Assembly (NCBI RefSeq): GCF_000428825.1
Contig: NZ_AUAR01000013.1
Location: 62,001 to 126,000, forward strand
From: Desulfomicrobium escambiense DSM 10707
GTDB lineage: Bacteria > Desulfobacterota > Desulfovibrionia > Desulfovibrionales > Desulfomicrobiaceae
Length of the DNA: 64,000 nucleotides
Direction: 5' to 3'
In this document: in pieces, positions 26,725 through 35,539 of the stretch
Layout: every line of letters starts with the position of its first letter
Numbering within the stretch: the stretch's first letter is position 1
Notes under the pieces: model-generated
Told to the model about the DNA's origin: nothing
Seen by the model: only the letters and a program-made list of their open reading frames with translations
Database searches by the model: none
Program-made: the position numbers and the translations under genes

Positions 26725-27387
26725 ATGGACAATCCCAAAACCGCGACGATACAGTTGGCCAAGACATACGCCGACAGGGGCGATCCCGACGGGTGGTTCG
26801 AGGAATTCTACTCCTGGGCGGGCGGCGACATCGCCAAGGTCTACTGGGCCGACCTGGAGCCCAACCCCCTGCTTCTCGACTGGCTCGACGCGCACCCCGC
26901 GCCGGCCGGCAGGCGGGCCGTGGTGGTCGGCTGCGGGCTGGGCGACGACGCCGAGTCCCTGCGGGAGCGCGGTTACGCGGTCACGGCCTTCGACATCTCC
27001 CCTTCCGCCGTGGAGATGTGCCGCCGGCGCTATCCCGGCAGCCCCGTTTCGTACGTCGTGGCCGATCTCTTCGACCACCCCGCGGCCTGGCGGCGCGGCT
27101 TCGATCTCGTCTACGAGTGCAACACCATCCAGATCCTCACGGGCGGCAACCGGGTCAGGGCTCTGAACGCCATCGCCGAACTGGTCGCACCCGGCGGCGT
27201 GGCCGTCGTCTCCTGCCGCAGCCGCGAGAGCGACGACCATTCTCAGACCTTCCCCATCGCCCTGGACCGCCATGAGATCGACGGCTTCGTGCGCGCCGGT
27301 CTGACGGAAACGCACTTTCTGGCCTACGACGACCACCAGGACCCGCCCGTCCCGCACTTCTTCGCGGTGTACAGGCGGCCGGCCTGA
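26725..27387 (+). CDS. Class I SAM-dependent methyltransferase
   Basis: This 220-residue cytoplasmic enzyme has the SAM-binding glycine motif AVVVGCGLGDDAESL, the acidic end of strand 2 in VTAFDISPSAVEMC, VVADLFDHP (adenine side) and FDLVYECNTIQIL (motif II). YSWAGGDIAKVYW near the N-terminus resembles thiopurine-methyltransferase-like proteins, in which a tryptophan-rich lid covers the substrate. AGGAG at 26717-26721 points to the ATG at 26725, although the frame is open from 26587. The substrate is unknown. It stands alone between the divergent tRNA pair and a lipoprotein gene. Confidence 0.85.
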   Translation: MDNPKTATIQLAKTYADRGDPDGWFEEFYSWAGGDIAKVYWADLEPNPLLLDWLDAHPAPAGRRAVVVGCGLGDDAESLRERGYAVTAFDISPSAVEMCRRRYPGSPVSYVVADLFDHPAAWRRGFDLVYECNTIQILTGGNRVRALNAIAELVAPGGVAVVSCRSRESDDHSQTFPIALDRHEIDGFVRAGLTETHFLAYDDHQDPPVPHFFAVYRRPA

Positions 27388-27461
27388 GCGGTGTACACAC
27401 CGGCAACCGTTCCGGGCGCCGTGCCCGCACACGGACGAATCCATCCCAAGGAGGCTCACAG

Positions 27462-28010
27462 ATGAAATACGCTCTCTACGCAATCCTGGTCTTGCTCCTG
27501 GCCTCATGCGCCCCCAAGGTGCCACCCGGGAAGTCCGTCCCTCCCGGCAAGGCGTACATGGAGGAGCGCTACAAGTCCAAGGGCGCCGTCGACCGGGTGG
27601 TCATCGGCGGGACCGGGACGACCTTCTACTACGACAAGCGCCTGTGGACCGTGAAAAGCGACGAGGGCTCGCGCATCGAGTTCAACGCCCGCAGGTTCGC
27701 CAATGCGCAGATATTCTCCTACGACGAAGCCGTCCCGATGACGGACATCTACAGGAAACTGGTGGAGGGCTACGGGCTCAAGGAGGCACAGCTCCTGGAG
27801 TCCGAATTCATCAAGGTCAACGGCGAGGTCGTCGTCTTCAACAAGATCGACGGGAAGTACGGGCGCAAGCACATCGTGATCCTGAGCTACGGGTATTCGG
27901 ACAAGGGCCGCACGGTCATCACTCACGGCTACATCTACAAGAGCATGCTGCGGGACGAGACCGAAGCGGAAATCGTGGACTTCCTGAACGGCTTCGTCGC
28001 CGGGAAGTAG
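27462..28010 (+). CDS. Lipoprotein of unknown function
   Basis: This 182-residue precursor has a signal peptide and lipobox LLLASC (Cys at residue 16), so it should be anchored to a membrane through lipid. The mature part starts with a proline/glycine-rich linker (PKVPPGKSVPPGKAY), then an alpha/beta region with GGTGTTFYYDKRLWTV and KYGRKHIVILSYGYSDKGRTV. The sequence resembles no family I can name. AAGGAGG precedes the ATG. It stands alone, with a terminator-like hairpin after it. Confidence 0.75.
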   Translation: MKYALYAILVLLLASCAPKVPPGKSVPPGKAYMEERYKSKGAVDRVVIGGTGTTFYYDKRLWTVKSDEGSRIEFNARRFANAQIFSYDEAVPMTDIYRKLVEGYGLKEAQLLESEFIKVNGEVVVFNKIDGKYGRKHIVILSYGYSDKGRTVITHGYIYKSMLRDETEAEIVDFLNGFVAGK

Positions 28011-28021
28011 GCGCGCGCCCT

Positions 28022-28055
28022 GAACGGGCCGGGGAAAGCCTTCCCGGCCCGTCTG
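28022..28055. terminator. GC-rich hairpin between convergent genes
   Basis: ACGGGCCGGGGAA pairs with TTCCCGGCCCGT around a short loop. The T-run is weak (TCTGT). It lies between the lipoprotein stop and the dehydrogenase stop and can serve both strands. Confidence 0.65.
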
Positions 28056-28079
28056 TAAGCGTCCCTGGGGCGCCGGTTC

Positions 28080-28940
28080 CTAGTCGTGCAGATACCTATA
28101 GATGGCCGCGAAGTCTTCGCGCCCCAGACCGTTCTCGTCGGCCCCGGCGTAGAGTTCCCGCGCCAAACGAGCCAGGTACAGCGGCTGGTCCGCTTCGGCG
28201 GCGGTCCGCTCGACCAGGCGCAGATCCTTGAGCATCCATTCCAGCGGGAAGTTCACCTCGTATTCGTCCTTGCGGATCATCTCGGCCTTGGCCTTGGTGA
28301 AGGGCGCAACCACGTGCGTGTTCGGCAGCGTGTCGAGCAGAAAGTTGCGGTCGAAGCCGAGCTTCTCGCCCAGCAGGACCGTTTCGGAGAAGACGACCAT
28401 GGCCTGGGCCAGGAGCGCGTTGATGAGCATTTTCAGGCCCGCCCCGCGTCCCGTCTCCCCGGCGTGGATGATCTTGCCGCCCATGACATTGAGCAGCGGC
28501 TCGATCTCCCGCACGTCCCCCGCGTCGCCGCCCACCAGGAACACGAGATCGCCGCGCTCGGCGTTGGGCTTGGTTCCCGACACCGGGGCGTCGACGAAGC
28601 GCACGCCGCGATCGCGGGCGGACTGCCCGGACCAGCGGGAGAAGGACGGGTCGACCGTGGAGCAGTCGACCCAGATGGCGCCCGCCTTCATGGCGGACAC
28701 GAAGCCGGACTCCGACAGGGCGACGTCCCGCACGACCTCGGGCGTGCTGAGCATGGTGAAGACGACATCCGCGTCCCGCACGGCCTCCGCGCACGACGCA
28801 GCGGCCCGCGCCCCTAGACGCTCCAGTTCCTGTGCGGGTCCGGCTGAACGGTTGAACACCGTCAGCTCGGCGCCGCTTTTGAGCAGATTGGCGGCCATGC
28901 GGCTGCCCATGATCCCGAGTCCGATGAACGCAGTCTTCAT
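28080..28940 (-). CDS. NAD(P)-dependent beta-hydroxyacid dehydrogenase (3-hydroxyisobutyrate dehydrogenase family)
   Basis: This 286-residue protein has the Rossmann loop AFIGLGIMGSRMAANLL at the N-terminus, the substrate-binding stretch FVDAPVSGTKPNAERGDL (family motif D-A-P-V-S-G), and the catalytic-Lys helix GRGAGLKMLINALLAQ. The family oxidises 3-hydroxyacids or reduces the semialdehydes with NAD(P), as in tartronate semialdehyde or succinic semialdehyde reductases. Length is normal. It is 59 bases downstream of an alpha/beta hydrolase gene on the same strand, possibly one unit. Cofactor preference and substrate are not resolved; an Asn-Arg after the second strand (TVFNRS) hints at NADPH. 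Confidence 0.88.
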   Translation of the reverse strand: MKTAFIGLGIMGSRMAANLLKSGAELTVFNRSAGPAQELERLGARAAASCAEAVRDADVVFTMLSTPEVVRDVALSESGFVSAMKAGAIWVDCSTVDPSFSRWSGQSARDRGVRFVDAPVSGTKPNAERGDLVFLVGGDAGDVREIEPLLNVMGGKIIHAGETGRGAGLKMLINALLAQAMVVFSETVLLGEKLGFDRNFLLDTLPNTHVVAPFTKAKAEMIRKDEYEVNFPLEWMLKDLRLVERTAAEADQPLYLARLARELYAGADENGLGREDFAAIYRYLHD

Positions 28941-28999
28941 TATGCGCCTCCTTCCGTCAGATGCGGTCCGCCCGTGGGGCGGGATAGGGTTTGGTTCCT

Positions 29000-29863
29000 T
29001 CAGCCGTGCCGGCCGCACCAGCGTTCGATGGCTTCGCGCATGGCCAGGGGCTGTTCCGTCGGGATCCAGTGCACGGCGTCGAGATGTTCGATGCGGCAGT
29101 CGGGAAGCGCTTCCAGACAGCGGACGGTCATGCCGGGGTCGCCGAAAATGCCGCCGCTGGACAGCAGGGCCAGGGCCGGCGCGCGGACGGCCGAGAGGTC
29201 CGGCAACGGGTCGGTGACGGCGAGCAGGTCCTGCAGGTACACGACCGTGGGCAGGATGCGCAGCTCGTGCATCGGCGAGGAAAAGCGCTTGGTCGGGAAC
29301 GCCCCGTTCGTCCGGGCCATGGCCTCGTGGGCGAGCCGGTCGAGTTCGGCCAGGTCCAGGGGCGGCAGGCTTCCCCGGTGCACGCCCCGGGCCGCAAGGG
29401 CCAGCAGGGGCCGCACCATGGCCGCCAGCACGGGGCGCAGGTGCAGCACTCGGGTCATCTGCCCGGTGATGGCGGCGCGGAACATGGGCTCGATGAGCAC
29501 CAGGCCCGAAACCAGGTCCGGGTGCAGCCAGGCGAACCACAGGGCGAGGTTTGCGCCCAGGCAGTGCCCCACCACCTCCGCCTGTTCAACGCCCTCGTGC
29601 CGCAGCAGGGCGGCGAGGTCGGCGCTCCAGACGTCCATACCCACCCGGCCGCGACACAGCGACCCGCCGTGGCCGCGCAGGTCCAGGCGCAGGATGTCCC
29701 AGCCTTGGGCCAGGCTCGTGCCGCCCACGAAATTCCACCATCTGGTCATGTTGCTGGCCACGCCGTGCAGCAGGACGAGAGTCCGCCGCGGCGCCCCGGC
29801 CCGCGTGATGCGGTAGGCGATGCGCGCGCCGTCCGCGGCCGTGAATACGCTCTCCCGTTCCAT
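29000..29863 (-). CDS. Alpha/beta hydrolase
   Basis: This 287-residue protein has LVLLHGVASNMTRWW (oxyanion region), LRLDLRGHGGS, and the nucleophile elbow VVGHCLGANLAL, where Cys replaces the usual Ser of G-x-S-x-G. The late His is in LDAVHWIPTEQP and the acid probably in GIFGDPGM. A cysteine nucleophile is found in dienelactone hydrolases and some thioesterase-like members, so substrate prediction is unsafe. The start at 29863 (MERESVFTAADG) is chosen over an upstream in-frame ATG at 29941 inside the lut terminator. No strong partner gene is seen apart from the dehydrogenase downstream. Confidence 0.82.
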   Translation of the reverse strand: MERESVFTAADGARIAYRITRAGAPRRTLVLLHGVASNMTRWWNFVGGTSLAQGWDILRLDLRGHGGSLCRGRVGMDVWSADLAALLRHEGVEQAEVVGHCLGANLALWFAWLHPDLVSGLVLIEPMFRAAITGQMTRVLHLRPVLAAMVRPLLALAARGVHRGSLPPLDLAELDRLAHEAMARTNGAFPTKRFSSPMHELRILPTVVYLQDLLAVTDPLPDLSAVRAPALALLSSGGIFGDPGMTVRCLEALPDCRIEHLDAVHWIPTEQPLAMREAIERWCGRHG

Positions 29864-29904
29864 GTCACCTTCCCTTTTGAGCGTCAGGTATCCCAGCAAA
29901 CCCG

Positions 29905-29952
29905 GAAAAAGAAAAGCCCGGACGCATCGCCGCAAGGCCATGCGTCCGGGCT
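29905..29952 (-). terminator. Terminator of the lutABC operon
   Basis: On the minus strand a 13-bp stem, AGCCCGGACGCAT with ATGCGTCCGGGCT, is followed by TTTTCTTTTT. It lies 23 bases after the stop of the LutC-like gene. Confidence 0.92.
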
Positions 29953-29974
29953 ATGTTCCCGAAAGTGCTGCGCC

Positions 29975-30694
29975 CTAATGCGCGGCGCCGACCACGAAGA
30001 GGTGCATCTCGCGCGGCCCGTGGGCCCCGTGCACGAGGGTGGCCTCGATGTCGGCCGTCTTGCTCGGGCCGGTGATGACGGTCACGTTGGACGGCAGGCT
30101 CCGGGCGTTCAGGCTGGAGAGCATCCGCCGGTAGGAGCCGACGATGCGTTCTGCCGGAACCACGGCGATGTGGATGGACGGCACCAGGGACACGGACCGC
30201 GCCCGGCCTTTGCCGCCCAGCAGCACGATGGAGGCGGTGTCGGCCAGGAGGTAGTCGGCCGTGGTGATGCCGATGTATGAGGCCACGACCTCGCGGCGGA
30301 ACTCCTGGCGCTCGCTCTCACCGAAGCTGTCGGCCTCGGGCACGACCTTGACGGCGATGTCGGCCGGCAGCAGCTTTTCGAGTTCCAGGCTTGCGAGCAG
30401 AGGGTCGCTCCAGCGCACGATCTGCCGCGCGGTGTCCCACTCGGGGCTGCGTTCGGCGGCCAGGGCCGCGATGGCCCGGCCGCAGGCGGCCGCGTCGGGG
30501 CACTCGTGGACCTGCAGGTTCAGGGCCTTGGCCTCGGCCCGGATGCTGTCCATCCAGCCGGCACATTCCTCGGCCGGGACAGGGGTGCCGGCGCAGTTCA
30601 CGAAGTCCTCGCTCTTGGCGAAGACGATGCGCTCCCGGCCGTCGCCGGCCTGGACGCCGAGGGCCTTGCGGACCCGTTCGATGATGGGGTTCAT
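29975..30694 (-). CDS. lutC: LutC-like LUD-domain protein (lactate utilisation)
   Basis: This 239-residue protein of the LUD/YkgG family ends with the family core: YIGITTADYLLADTASIVLLG, SLVPSIHIAVVPAERIV and ITGPSKTADIEATLVHGAHGP. Together with LutA and LutB it forms the non-flavin L-lactate oxidation complex described in Bacillus and widespread in sulfate reducers. ATGA overlap with lutB (30691-30694) couples translation. It is the last gene of the operon, followed by a strong terminator. Confidence 0.92.
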   Translation of the reverse strand: MNPIIERVRKALGVQAGDGRERIVFAKSEDFVNCAGTPVPAEECAGWMDSIRAEAKALNLQVHECPDAAACGRAIAALAAERSPEWDTARQIVRWSDPLLASLELEKLLPADIAVKVVPEADSFGESERQEFRREVVASYIGITTADYLLADTASIVLLGGKGRARSVSLVPSIHIAVVPAERIVGSYRRMLSSLNARSLPSNVTVITGPSKTADIEATLVHGAHGPREMHLFVVGAAH

Positions 30695-32136
30695 GCGTCC
30701 CTCCCGTCCCGGTTTCGCCGGGCCCATCTTTCGCCGAAACTTTCCTCGGCCAGAGGCGGAAAATCGCGTCCCCTGGTCCACCCTCCCAGCGGTCCGGGCA
30801 GCCTGACGATCCACCCGTCGCGGCGCGGCAGCAGGCGCTGACCCATACGGGCCAGGCCGCGCAGGGCGTCGTAGAGGCCGCGCCGACTCATGACGAGGGA
30901 CCAGGCCGTGAAGGCGAGCTTGGCCGCCCTGCTCTGGGGCAGCACGTCCCACTTGGGGTCGCCATCGGCCAGCTTGGCGCGCAGCAGGGAGAGCATGCGC
31001 GGCAGGTCGTTGTCCACGGGGCAGACCTGCTTGCAGGCGCCGCACAGGGTCTCGCCCTGGCAGAGGTGGCTGCATTCGCCTATGCCCCGGGTCAGGGGCG
31101 TGAAGACGGCGCCGATGGGGCCGCAGTAGGGCGAGCCGTAACTGTGTCCGCCGATGTTCAGGTACACGGGGCAGACGTTGAGGCAGCCGCCGCAGCGCAC
31201 GCAGTGCAGGACCTCCCGGAAGTCGGGATCGGCCAGGATGCGGCTGCGGCCGTTGTCCACGAGGACGAGGTGGAACTCCTCGGGCCCGTCGGGTTCGTCG
31301 GGCAGGCGCGGCCCGCCGACGTAGCTGATGTAGGTGGATATCTTCTGTCCGGCCGCGGCGCGGGTCAGCATGCGCAGGAGGATGTCGTGGTCCTCCAGGG
31401 TGGCGGCGATCTTCTCGATGCCCAGGAGCACGATGTGCACGCGGGGCATGGTCGAGGTCATGCGGATGTTGCCCTCGTTGGAGACGATGGTCACGTGTCC
31501 GGTCTCGGCGCAGGCCGTGTTGCCGCCGGAGATGCCCATGTCGGCCGTGAGCATCTTCTCGCGCAGAGCCTTGCGCGCCATGGCGGTCAGGCTGGGCGGG
31601 TCGTCGGTGTAGGGCTCGCCGAGCTTTTCGGCGAAGAGCGCGCCGACCTGCTCGCGGGTGTAGTGGATGGCCGGGGCGATGATGTGCGAGGGGGCCTCGC
31701 CCTTGAGCTGCACGATGTACTCGCCCAGGTCCGTCTCCACGGTCTCGATGCCGGCGGCCTCCAGGGCGGGGTTGAGGCAGATCTCTTCGCTGAGCATGGA
31801 CTTGCCCTTGACCACGCGGCGGACCTGATGGCGGCGGGCGACCTGCAGGCAGTACTCGACGGCGTCGGCGCCGGTGTCGGCCAGGTAGACCTGTCCTCCC
31901 CTGGCCCGGATATTTTCTGTCAGGGTTTCGAGGACCACGTCGAGGTTGTCGACGATCCTGCTGCGCACGGCCTTGGCGGCCCGGCGCGAGTCCTGCCCAG
32001 GGGCGATCTGATTGTAGAGATTCACGGCATTGCGACCGACCTTGTCGCGCATCATGCCCAGGGCCCGGTGCAGCTGCGAGTCCTTGACGGCGCCGGCGGC
32101 GAGTTCCCGGTATTTCAGAGGGGTCTGGCTGTGCAT
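30691..32136 (-). CDS. lutB: LutB-like iron-sulfur protein (lactate utilisation)
   Basis: In this 481-residue protein, the N-terminal LUD domain (residues about 60-300: GMMRDKVGRNAVNLY, ADMGISGGNTACAETG, SNEGNIRMTS) is followed by a ferredoxin-like module with CVRCGGCLNVCPVY and LCGACKQVCPVDNDLP, binding two [4Fe-4S] clusters. It carries electrons within the LutABC complex during lactate to pyruvate oxidation. The gene starts one base after lutA ends and overlaps lutC by 4 bases. Length is typical. Confidence 0.95.
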   Translation of the reverse strand: MHSQTPLKYRELAAGAVKDSQLHRALGMMRDKVGRNAVNLYNQIAPGQDSRRAAKAVRSRIVDNLDVVLETLTENIRARGGQVYLADTGADAVEYCLQVARRHQVRRVVKGKSMLSEEICLNPALEAAGIETVETDLGEYIVQLKGEAPSHIIAPAIHYTREQVGALFAEKLGEPYTDDPPSLTAMARKALREKMLTADMGISGGNTACAETGHVTIVSNEGNIRMTSTMPRVHIVLLGIEKIAATLEDHDILLRMLTRAAAGQKISTYISYVGGPRLPDEPDGPEEFHLVLVDNGRSRILADPDFREVLHCVRCGGCLNVCPVYLNIGGHSYGSPYCGPIGAVFTPLTRGIGECSHLCQGETLCGACKQVCPVDNDLPRMLSLLRAKLADGDPKWDVLPQSRAAKLAFTAWSLVMSRRGLYDALRGLARMGQRLLPRRDGWIVRLPGPLGGWTRGRDFPPLAEESFGERWARRNRDGRDA

Positions 32137-32137
32137 G

Positions 32138-32872
32138 TCACTGCCTCCCGGCCAGGATTTCGGCGATGTGGTGGACGCTGATGGGCAGTTCGCGGCGGCG
32201 GATCATACCCTGCATGTGCATGAGGCACCCCATGTCGCAGCCGACCACGGCGCCCGCGCCGGTGGCCTGGATGTTGGCCAGCTTGGTTTCGAGAAGGGCC
32301 TCGGAGATCTCGGGGTATTTGGCCGAAAAGGTGCCGCCGAAGCCGCAGCACTCGTCGGAGCGGGTCATCTCGATGAGGTTCAGCCCCCGCACGGCTGCCA
32401 GGAGCGCCCGCGGCTGGTCCTTGACGCCGAGCCCGCGCAGGAGGTGGCAGGAATCATGGTAGGTTACGTCCCCATGCCACGACGCACCCACGTCGGTCAC
32501 GCCGAGCACGTCGACCAGAAATTCCGTGAACTCGAAGGTCCGCGCTCCCACCCGCTCAGCCCGCGCCAGAAGCCTGGGCTCCTTGGCAAAAAGCTCGCGG
32601 TAGTGATGACGGACCATGTGCACGCAGGAGCCCGAGGGGCAGACGATGCATTCGGCGTCCTCGAACACGTCGAGAAAGCGGCGGGCCAGGCGGGCGGCCT
32701 CGTTGCGGTACCCGGCGTTGAAGGCCGGCTGTCCGCAGCAGGTCTGGTCCGCCGGGTATTCGAGGGTGAGCCCCTGCCGTTCGAGGACCGCGACCATGGC
32801 CTCCCCGACCTGGGGGAAGCACGAGTCGACGATGCACTGCATGAACAGGGTCACCCGTTGCGGTTTGTTCAT
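32138..32872 (-). CDS. lutA: LutA-like CCG-domain protein (lactate utilisation)
   Basis: This 244-residue protein has two cysteine-rich CCG motifs, [15 protein letters not shown] and [16 protein letters not shown], with [15 protein letters not shown] and [11 protein letters not shown], the pattern that binds noncubane iron-sulfur clusters in LutA, heterodisulfide reductase and related proteins. It is the first gene of lutABC. No lactate permease, GntR/LutR regulator or pyruvate gene lies next to it, so the promoter region at 32873 onward is the only local control region. Confidence 0.95.
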   Translation of the reverse strand: MNKPQRVTLFMQCIVDSCFPQVGEAMVAVLERQGLTLEYPADQTCCGQPAFNAGYRNEAARLARRFLDVFEDAECIVCPSGSCVHMVRHHYRELFAKEPRLLARAERVGARTFEFTEFLVDVLGVTDVGASWHGDVTYHDSCHLLRGLGVKDQPRALLAAVRGLNLIEMTRSDECCGFGGTFSAKYPEISEALLETKLANIQATGAGAVVGCDMGCLMHMQGMIRRRELPISVHHIAEILAGRQ

Positions 32873-33185
32873 TCAAACACCTCTCCGGCGCTGCTGCGCC
32901 ATTGCAGATCAGGTACGTCCGTTGTGGTCGAAACCGGGAAACCCACTACGCCCCACACAACAGACACGCAATAAAAAACAATCCAACAATCTAAAATAAT
33001 TCTCAAAAACACCAAGCCCTAGTCAGTAGGCATCCCCTCCCCCATAACCGGGTCAAGGGGCGAGCACCTTGCGGGGCCCGGGGCAGCGCCCCGGATCTTA
33101 ACTGACTAACGTCGACCGTCTCTCCCCCATCCCCTAAAATACGGGGCGCGGGGCAGCGCCCCGCCTCTCTTCTCCCACCACTCCC
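32873..33185. repeat. Intergenic region with two related GC-rich hairpin repeats
   Basis: CGGGGCAGCGCCCCG-type palindromes occur at about 33078-33097 (next to GCGGGGCC) and at 33147-33166 (CGCGGGGCAGCGCCCCGC). On the minus strand the second is followed by GTATTTTAGG and could end the liv operon. The rest carries the lutA promoter; an AT-rich stretch at 32970-33010 is the likely place. No gene is visible. Confidence 0.6.
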
Positions 33186-33896
33186 CTACGCCCCGAGGTA
33201 CGCCGCCAGCACGCGTTCGTCTTCGAGCAACCCCTTGGCGTCGCCGGAGGCGGCGATCTGTCCGGATTCGAGGACGTAGCCGCGGTGCGAATGGGCCAGG
33301 GCGAGGCGCGCGTTCTGTTCGACGAGGAGGATGGTCATGCCCTGGCTGTTCAGGCGGTCGAGGATGGCGAAGATCTCCTCGACGACGAGGGGGGCCAGGC
33401 CCAGGGAGGGCTCGTCGAGGAGGAGCAGGCGCGGCGAGCTCATGAGGGCGCGGGCGATGGCGAGCATCTGCTGTTCGCCGCCCGAGAGGGTCCCGGCGAG
33501 CTGGGTGCGGCGTTCGAGAAGTCGCGGGAACATGAGGTAGGACTTTTCGAGGTCGCGGGCGATGCCGGCCTTGTCCTTGCGGATGTAGGCGCCGAGCAGA
33601 AGGTTGTCCTCGATGGTCTGCGCGGCCAGGACCTGGCGCCCTTCGGGGCAATGGGCGAGGCCGGCGCGGACGATGACGTCGGGTCGGGCCTTGGAGATGT
33701 CGGCGTCGTTGAAACGCAGGGAGCCGGAGGCGATGCGGGCCAGGCCGGAGACGGCGCGCAGGATGGTGCTCTTGCCGGCGCCGTTGGCGCCGATGAGGGT
33801 GACCATCTCGCCGCGGTCGACGTGCAGGCTGACGTCGCGCACGGCCTGGACGGGGCCGTAGCTGACGCTGACGTGATCAAGTTCGAGGAGCGGCAT
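33186..33896 (-). CDS. livF: Branched-chain amino acid ABC transporter ATPase LivF
   Basis: This 236-residue protein has Walker A GANGAGKST, Q-loop HCPEGRQVLAAQT, signature LSGGEQQMLAIARAL, Walker B LLLLDEPSLGL and switch LLVEQNARLAL. The form EGRQ and the VEQN switch are diagnostic for LivF. Its start overlaps livG by 20 bases. It is the last gene of livKHMGF. Confidence 0.95.
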   Translation of the reverse strand: MPLLELDHVSVSYGPVQAVRDVSLHVDRGEMVTLIGANGAGKSTILRAVSGLARIASGSLRFNDADISKARPDVIVRAGLAHCPEGRQVLAAQTIEDNLLLGAYIRKDKAGIARDLEKSYLMFPRLLERRTQLAGTLSGGEQQMLAIARALMSSPRLLLLDEPSLGLAPLVVEEIFAILDRLNSQGMTILLVEQNARLALAHSHRGYVLESGQIAASGDAKGLLEDERVLAAYLGA

Positions 33897-34662
33897 GGCT
33901 GTCTCCGAGGTAGGCGTCGATGACGGATTTGTCGCAGCGGACCTCTTCGGGCCGCCCCTGGCAGATGAGGCGGCCGAAGTTGAGGACGGCCAGGCGGTCG
34001 CACAGGCCCATGACCAAGGGCACGTGGTGCTCGATGATGAGCACGGTCAGGTCGAAACGGCTGCGCAGGTCGCGGATGAAGTCGCTCAGTTCGGCCTTTT
34101 CGGCGAGGTTGAGTCCGGCGGCCGGTTCGTCGAGGAGCAGAAGTTTTGGCCGCAGGGCCAGGGCGCGGGCGATCTCGAGTCGGCGGCGTTCGCCGTACGG
34201 CAGGGACGATGCGGCGGCGCGGGCCTTGGCGCCCAGTCCGACGAGGTTCAGGAGGTCCATGGCCGTGGCCATGATCTGCGTCTCCTGGTCGCGGCTGGCG
34301 GGCAGGCCGAGGAGGTCCGAGAAAAAGCCGGTGCGCGAGAAGGCCTGCATGGGCGCGCGGACGTTGTCGAGGACGCTCATGCCGGCGAAGAGTCGGATGT
34401 TCTGGAAGGTGCGGTCCATGCCCATGCCGGCGACCTTGTGCGGGGCGAGTCCCAGGATGTCGCGGCCAAGGAAGCTGACGCGGCCGGAGGACACGGGGGT
34501 GATGCCGGAGACGAGGTTGAAGAGCGTGGTCTTGCCCGCGCCGTTGGGCCCGATGAGCCCGAAGATCTCGCCGGCCTGAACGGAGAAGCTGACGTCGCCG
34601 ACGGCCATGAGGCCGCCGAAGGAGCGGGACACGCCGTCGAGCTGGAGGATGGTCTCGCTCAT
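33877..34662 (-). CDS. livG: Branched-chain amino acid ABC transporter ATPase LivG
   Basis: This 261-residue protein has Walker [11 protein letters not shown]-loop [19 protein letters not shown] (typical LivG), signature [15 protein letters not shown], Walker [13 protein letters not shown] and switch [10 protein letters not shown]. The pair LivF/LivG forms the heterodimeric ATPase. It overlaps livM by 4 bases (ATGA at 34659-34662). Confidence 0.95.
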   Translation of the reverse strand: MSETILQLDGVSRSFGGLMAVGDVSFSVQAGEIFGLIGPNGAGKTTLFNLVSGITPVSSGRVSFLGRDILGLAPHKVAGMGMDRTFQNIRLFAGMSVLDNVRAPMQAFSRTGFFSDLLGLPASRDQETQIMATAMDLLNLVGLGAKARAAASSLPYGERRRLEIARALALRPKLLLLDEPAAGLNLAEKAELSDFIRDLRSRFDLTVLIIEHHVPLVMGLCDRLAVLNFGRLICQGRPEEVRCDKSVIDAYLGDSHAAPRT

Positions 34663-35537
34663 GCAACCTCCCTTCTGCGCAGGGAGGCCAGCAGCCCGGC
34701 GATGCCCTGGGGCAGGTAGATGCAGGCCACGACGAGGACGATGCCGTTCATGATCAGGCGTGCGTCCTTGAGGGGCCGCAGGACTTCGGGCAAGGCGACC
34801 AGGAGGGCAGCGCCCAGGAGCGGGCCCCAGACGGAGCGGGCGCCGCCGATGAGCACGTAGGCCAGGCAGGCCACGGAGGCGTCGAAGCTGCTCTGGCGGG
34901 CGTTCCAGGTGTTGAGGAACGGCGCGCTCATGGCCCCGACGACGCCGGCCAGGCCGCAGCCGATGACGAAGGCCCGGACCTTCTCGAAGGTCGTCGGGAT
35001 GCCCATGGCCTGGGCGGCCAGTTCGTCCTCGCGGATGGCCATGAAGGAGCGGCCGGCCACGGTGCGCGTCAGGCGGGCGGAAAAGATGAGCATGACGGCC
35101 AGGAGCGGCCCGAAGAACCACAGGTAGCCGAGGCGGCTCTCGAAGGGCTGCGGGATGCCGAAGAGGCCCACGGCGCCGCCGGTCACGTCGAGGACGAGGA
35201 CGACGACGTTCAATACCTGGACGAAGGCGATGGTGGCCAGGGCGAGGTAGATGCCGCGCAGGCGCAGGGCCGGGATGCCGACGGCGAGGCCCAGCAGCGC
35301 GCTGGCCGCCAGGGCGATGAGCCATTCGACGGGATAGAGGGCGGGGCCCAGGGCTTCGCGCCAGGCGGCGAAGGCGGGGCTGGTGCCCATGATGGCGGCG
35401 ATGTAGCCGCCCATGGAGTAGAAGCCGATGCTGGCCAGGGACAGCTGCCCGGCCATGAGCGGGTACCACAGGCTCATGCCCAGCAGGGCCTGCTGGACGA
35501 TGGCCACGATGAGGAATCCGTAGTTTTCGAGGAACAT
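34659..35537 (-). CDS. livM: Branched-chain amino acid ABC transporter permease LivM
   Basis: This 292-residue membrane protein has about eight hydrophobic segments. Family motifs are MAGQLSLASIGFYSMGGYIAAI, GIYLALATIAFVQVLN, GRSFMAIREDELAAQAMGI (the ATPase-coupling loop) and PFLNTWNARQSSFDASVACLAYVLIGG. It starts two bases after livH ends and overlaps livG. The open frame continues upstream into livH in another phase, but the ATG at 35537 gives the normal family length. Confidence 0.95.
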   Translation of the reverse strand: MFLENYGFLIVAIVQQALLGMSLWYPLMAGQLSLASIGFYSMGGYIAAIMGTSPAFAAWREALGPALYPVEWLIALAASALLGLAVGIPALRLRGIYLALATIAFVQVLNVVVLVLDVTGGAVGLFGIPQPFESRLGYLWFFGPLLAVMLIFSARLTRTVAGRSFMAIREDELAAQAMGIPTTFEKVRAFVIGCGLAGVVGAMSAPFLNTWNARQSSFDASVACLAYVLIGGARSVWGPLLGAALLVALPEVLRPLKDARLIMNGIVLVVACIYLPQGIAGLLASLRRREVA

Positions 35538-35539
35538 GC

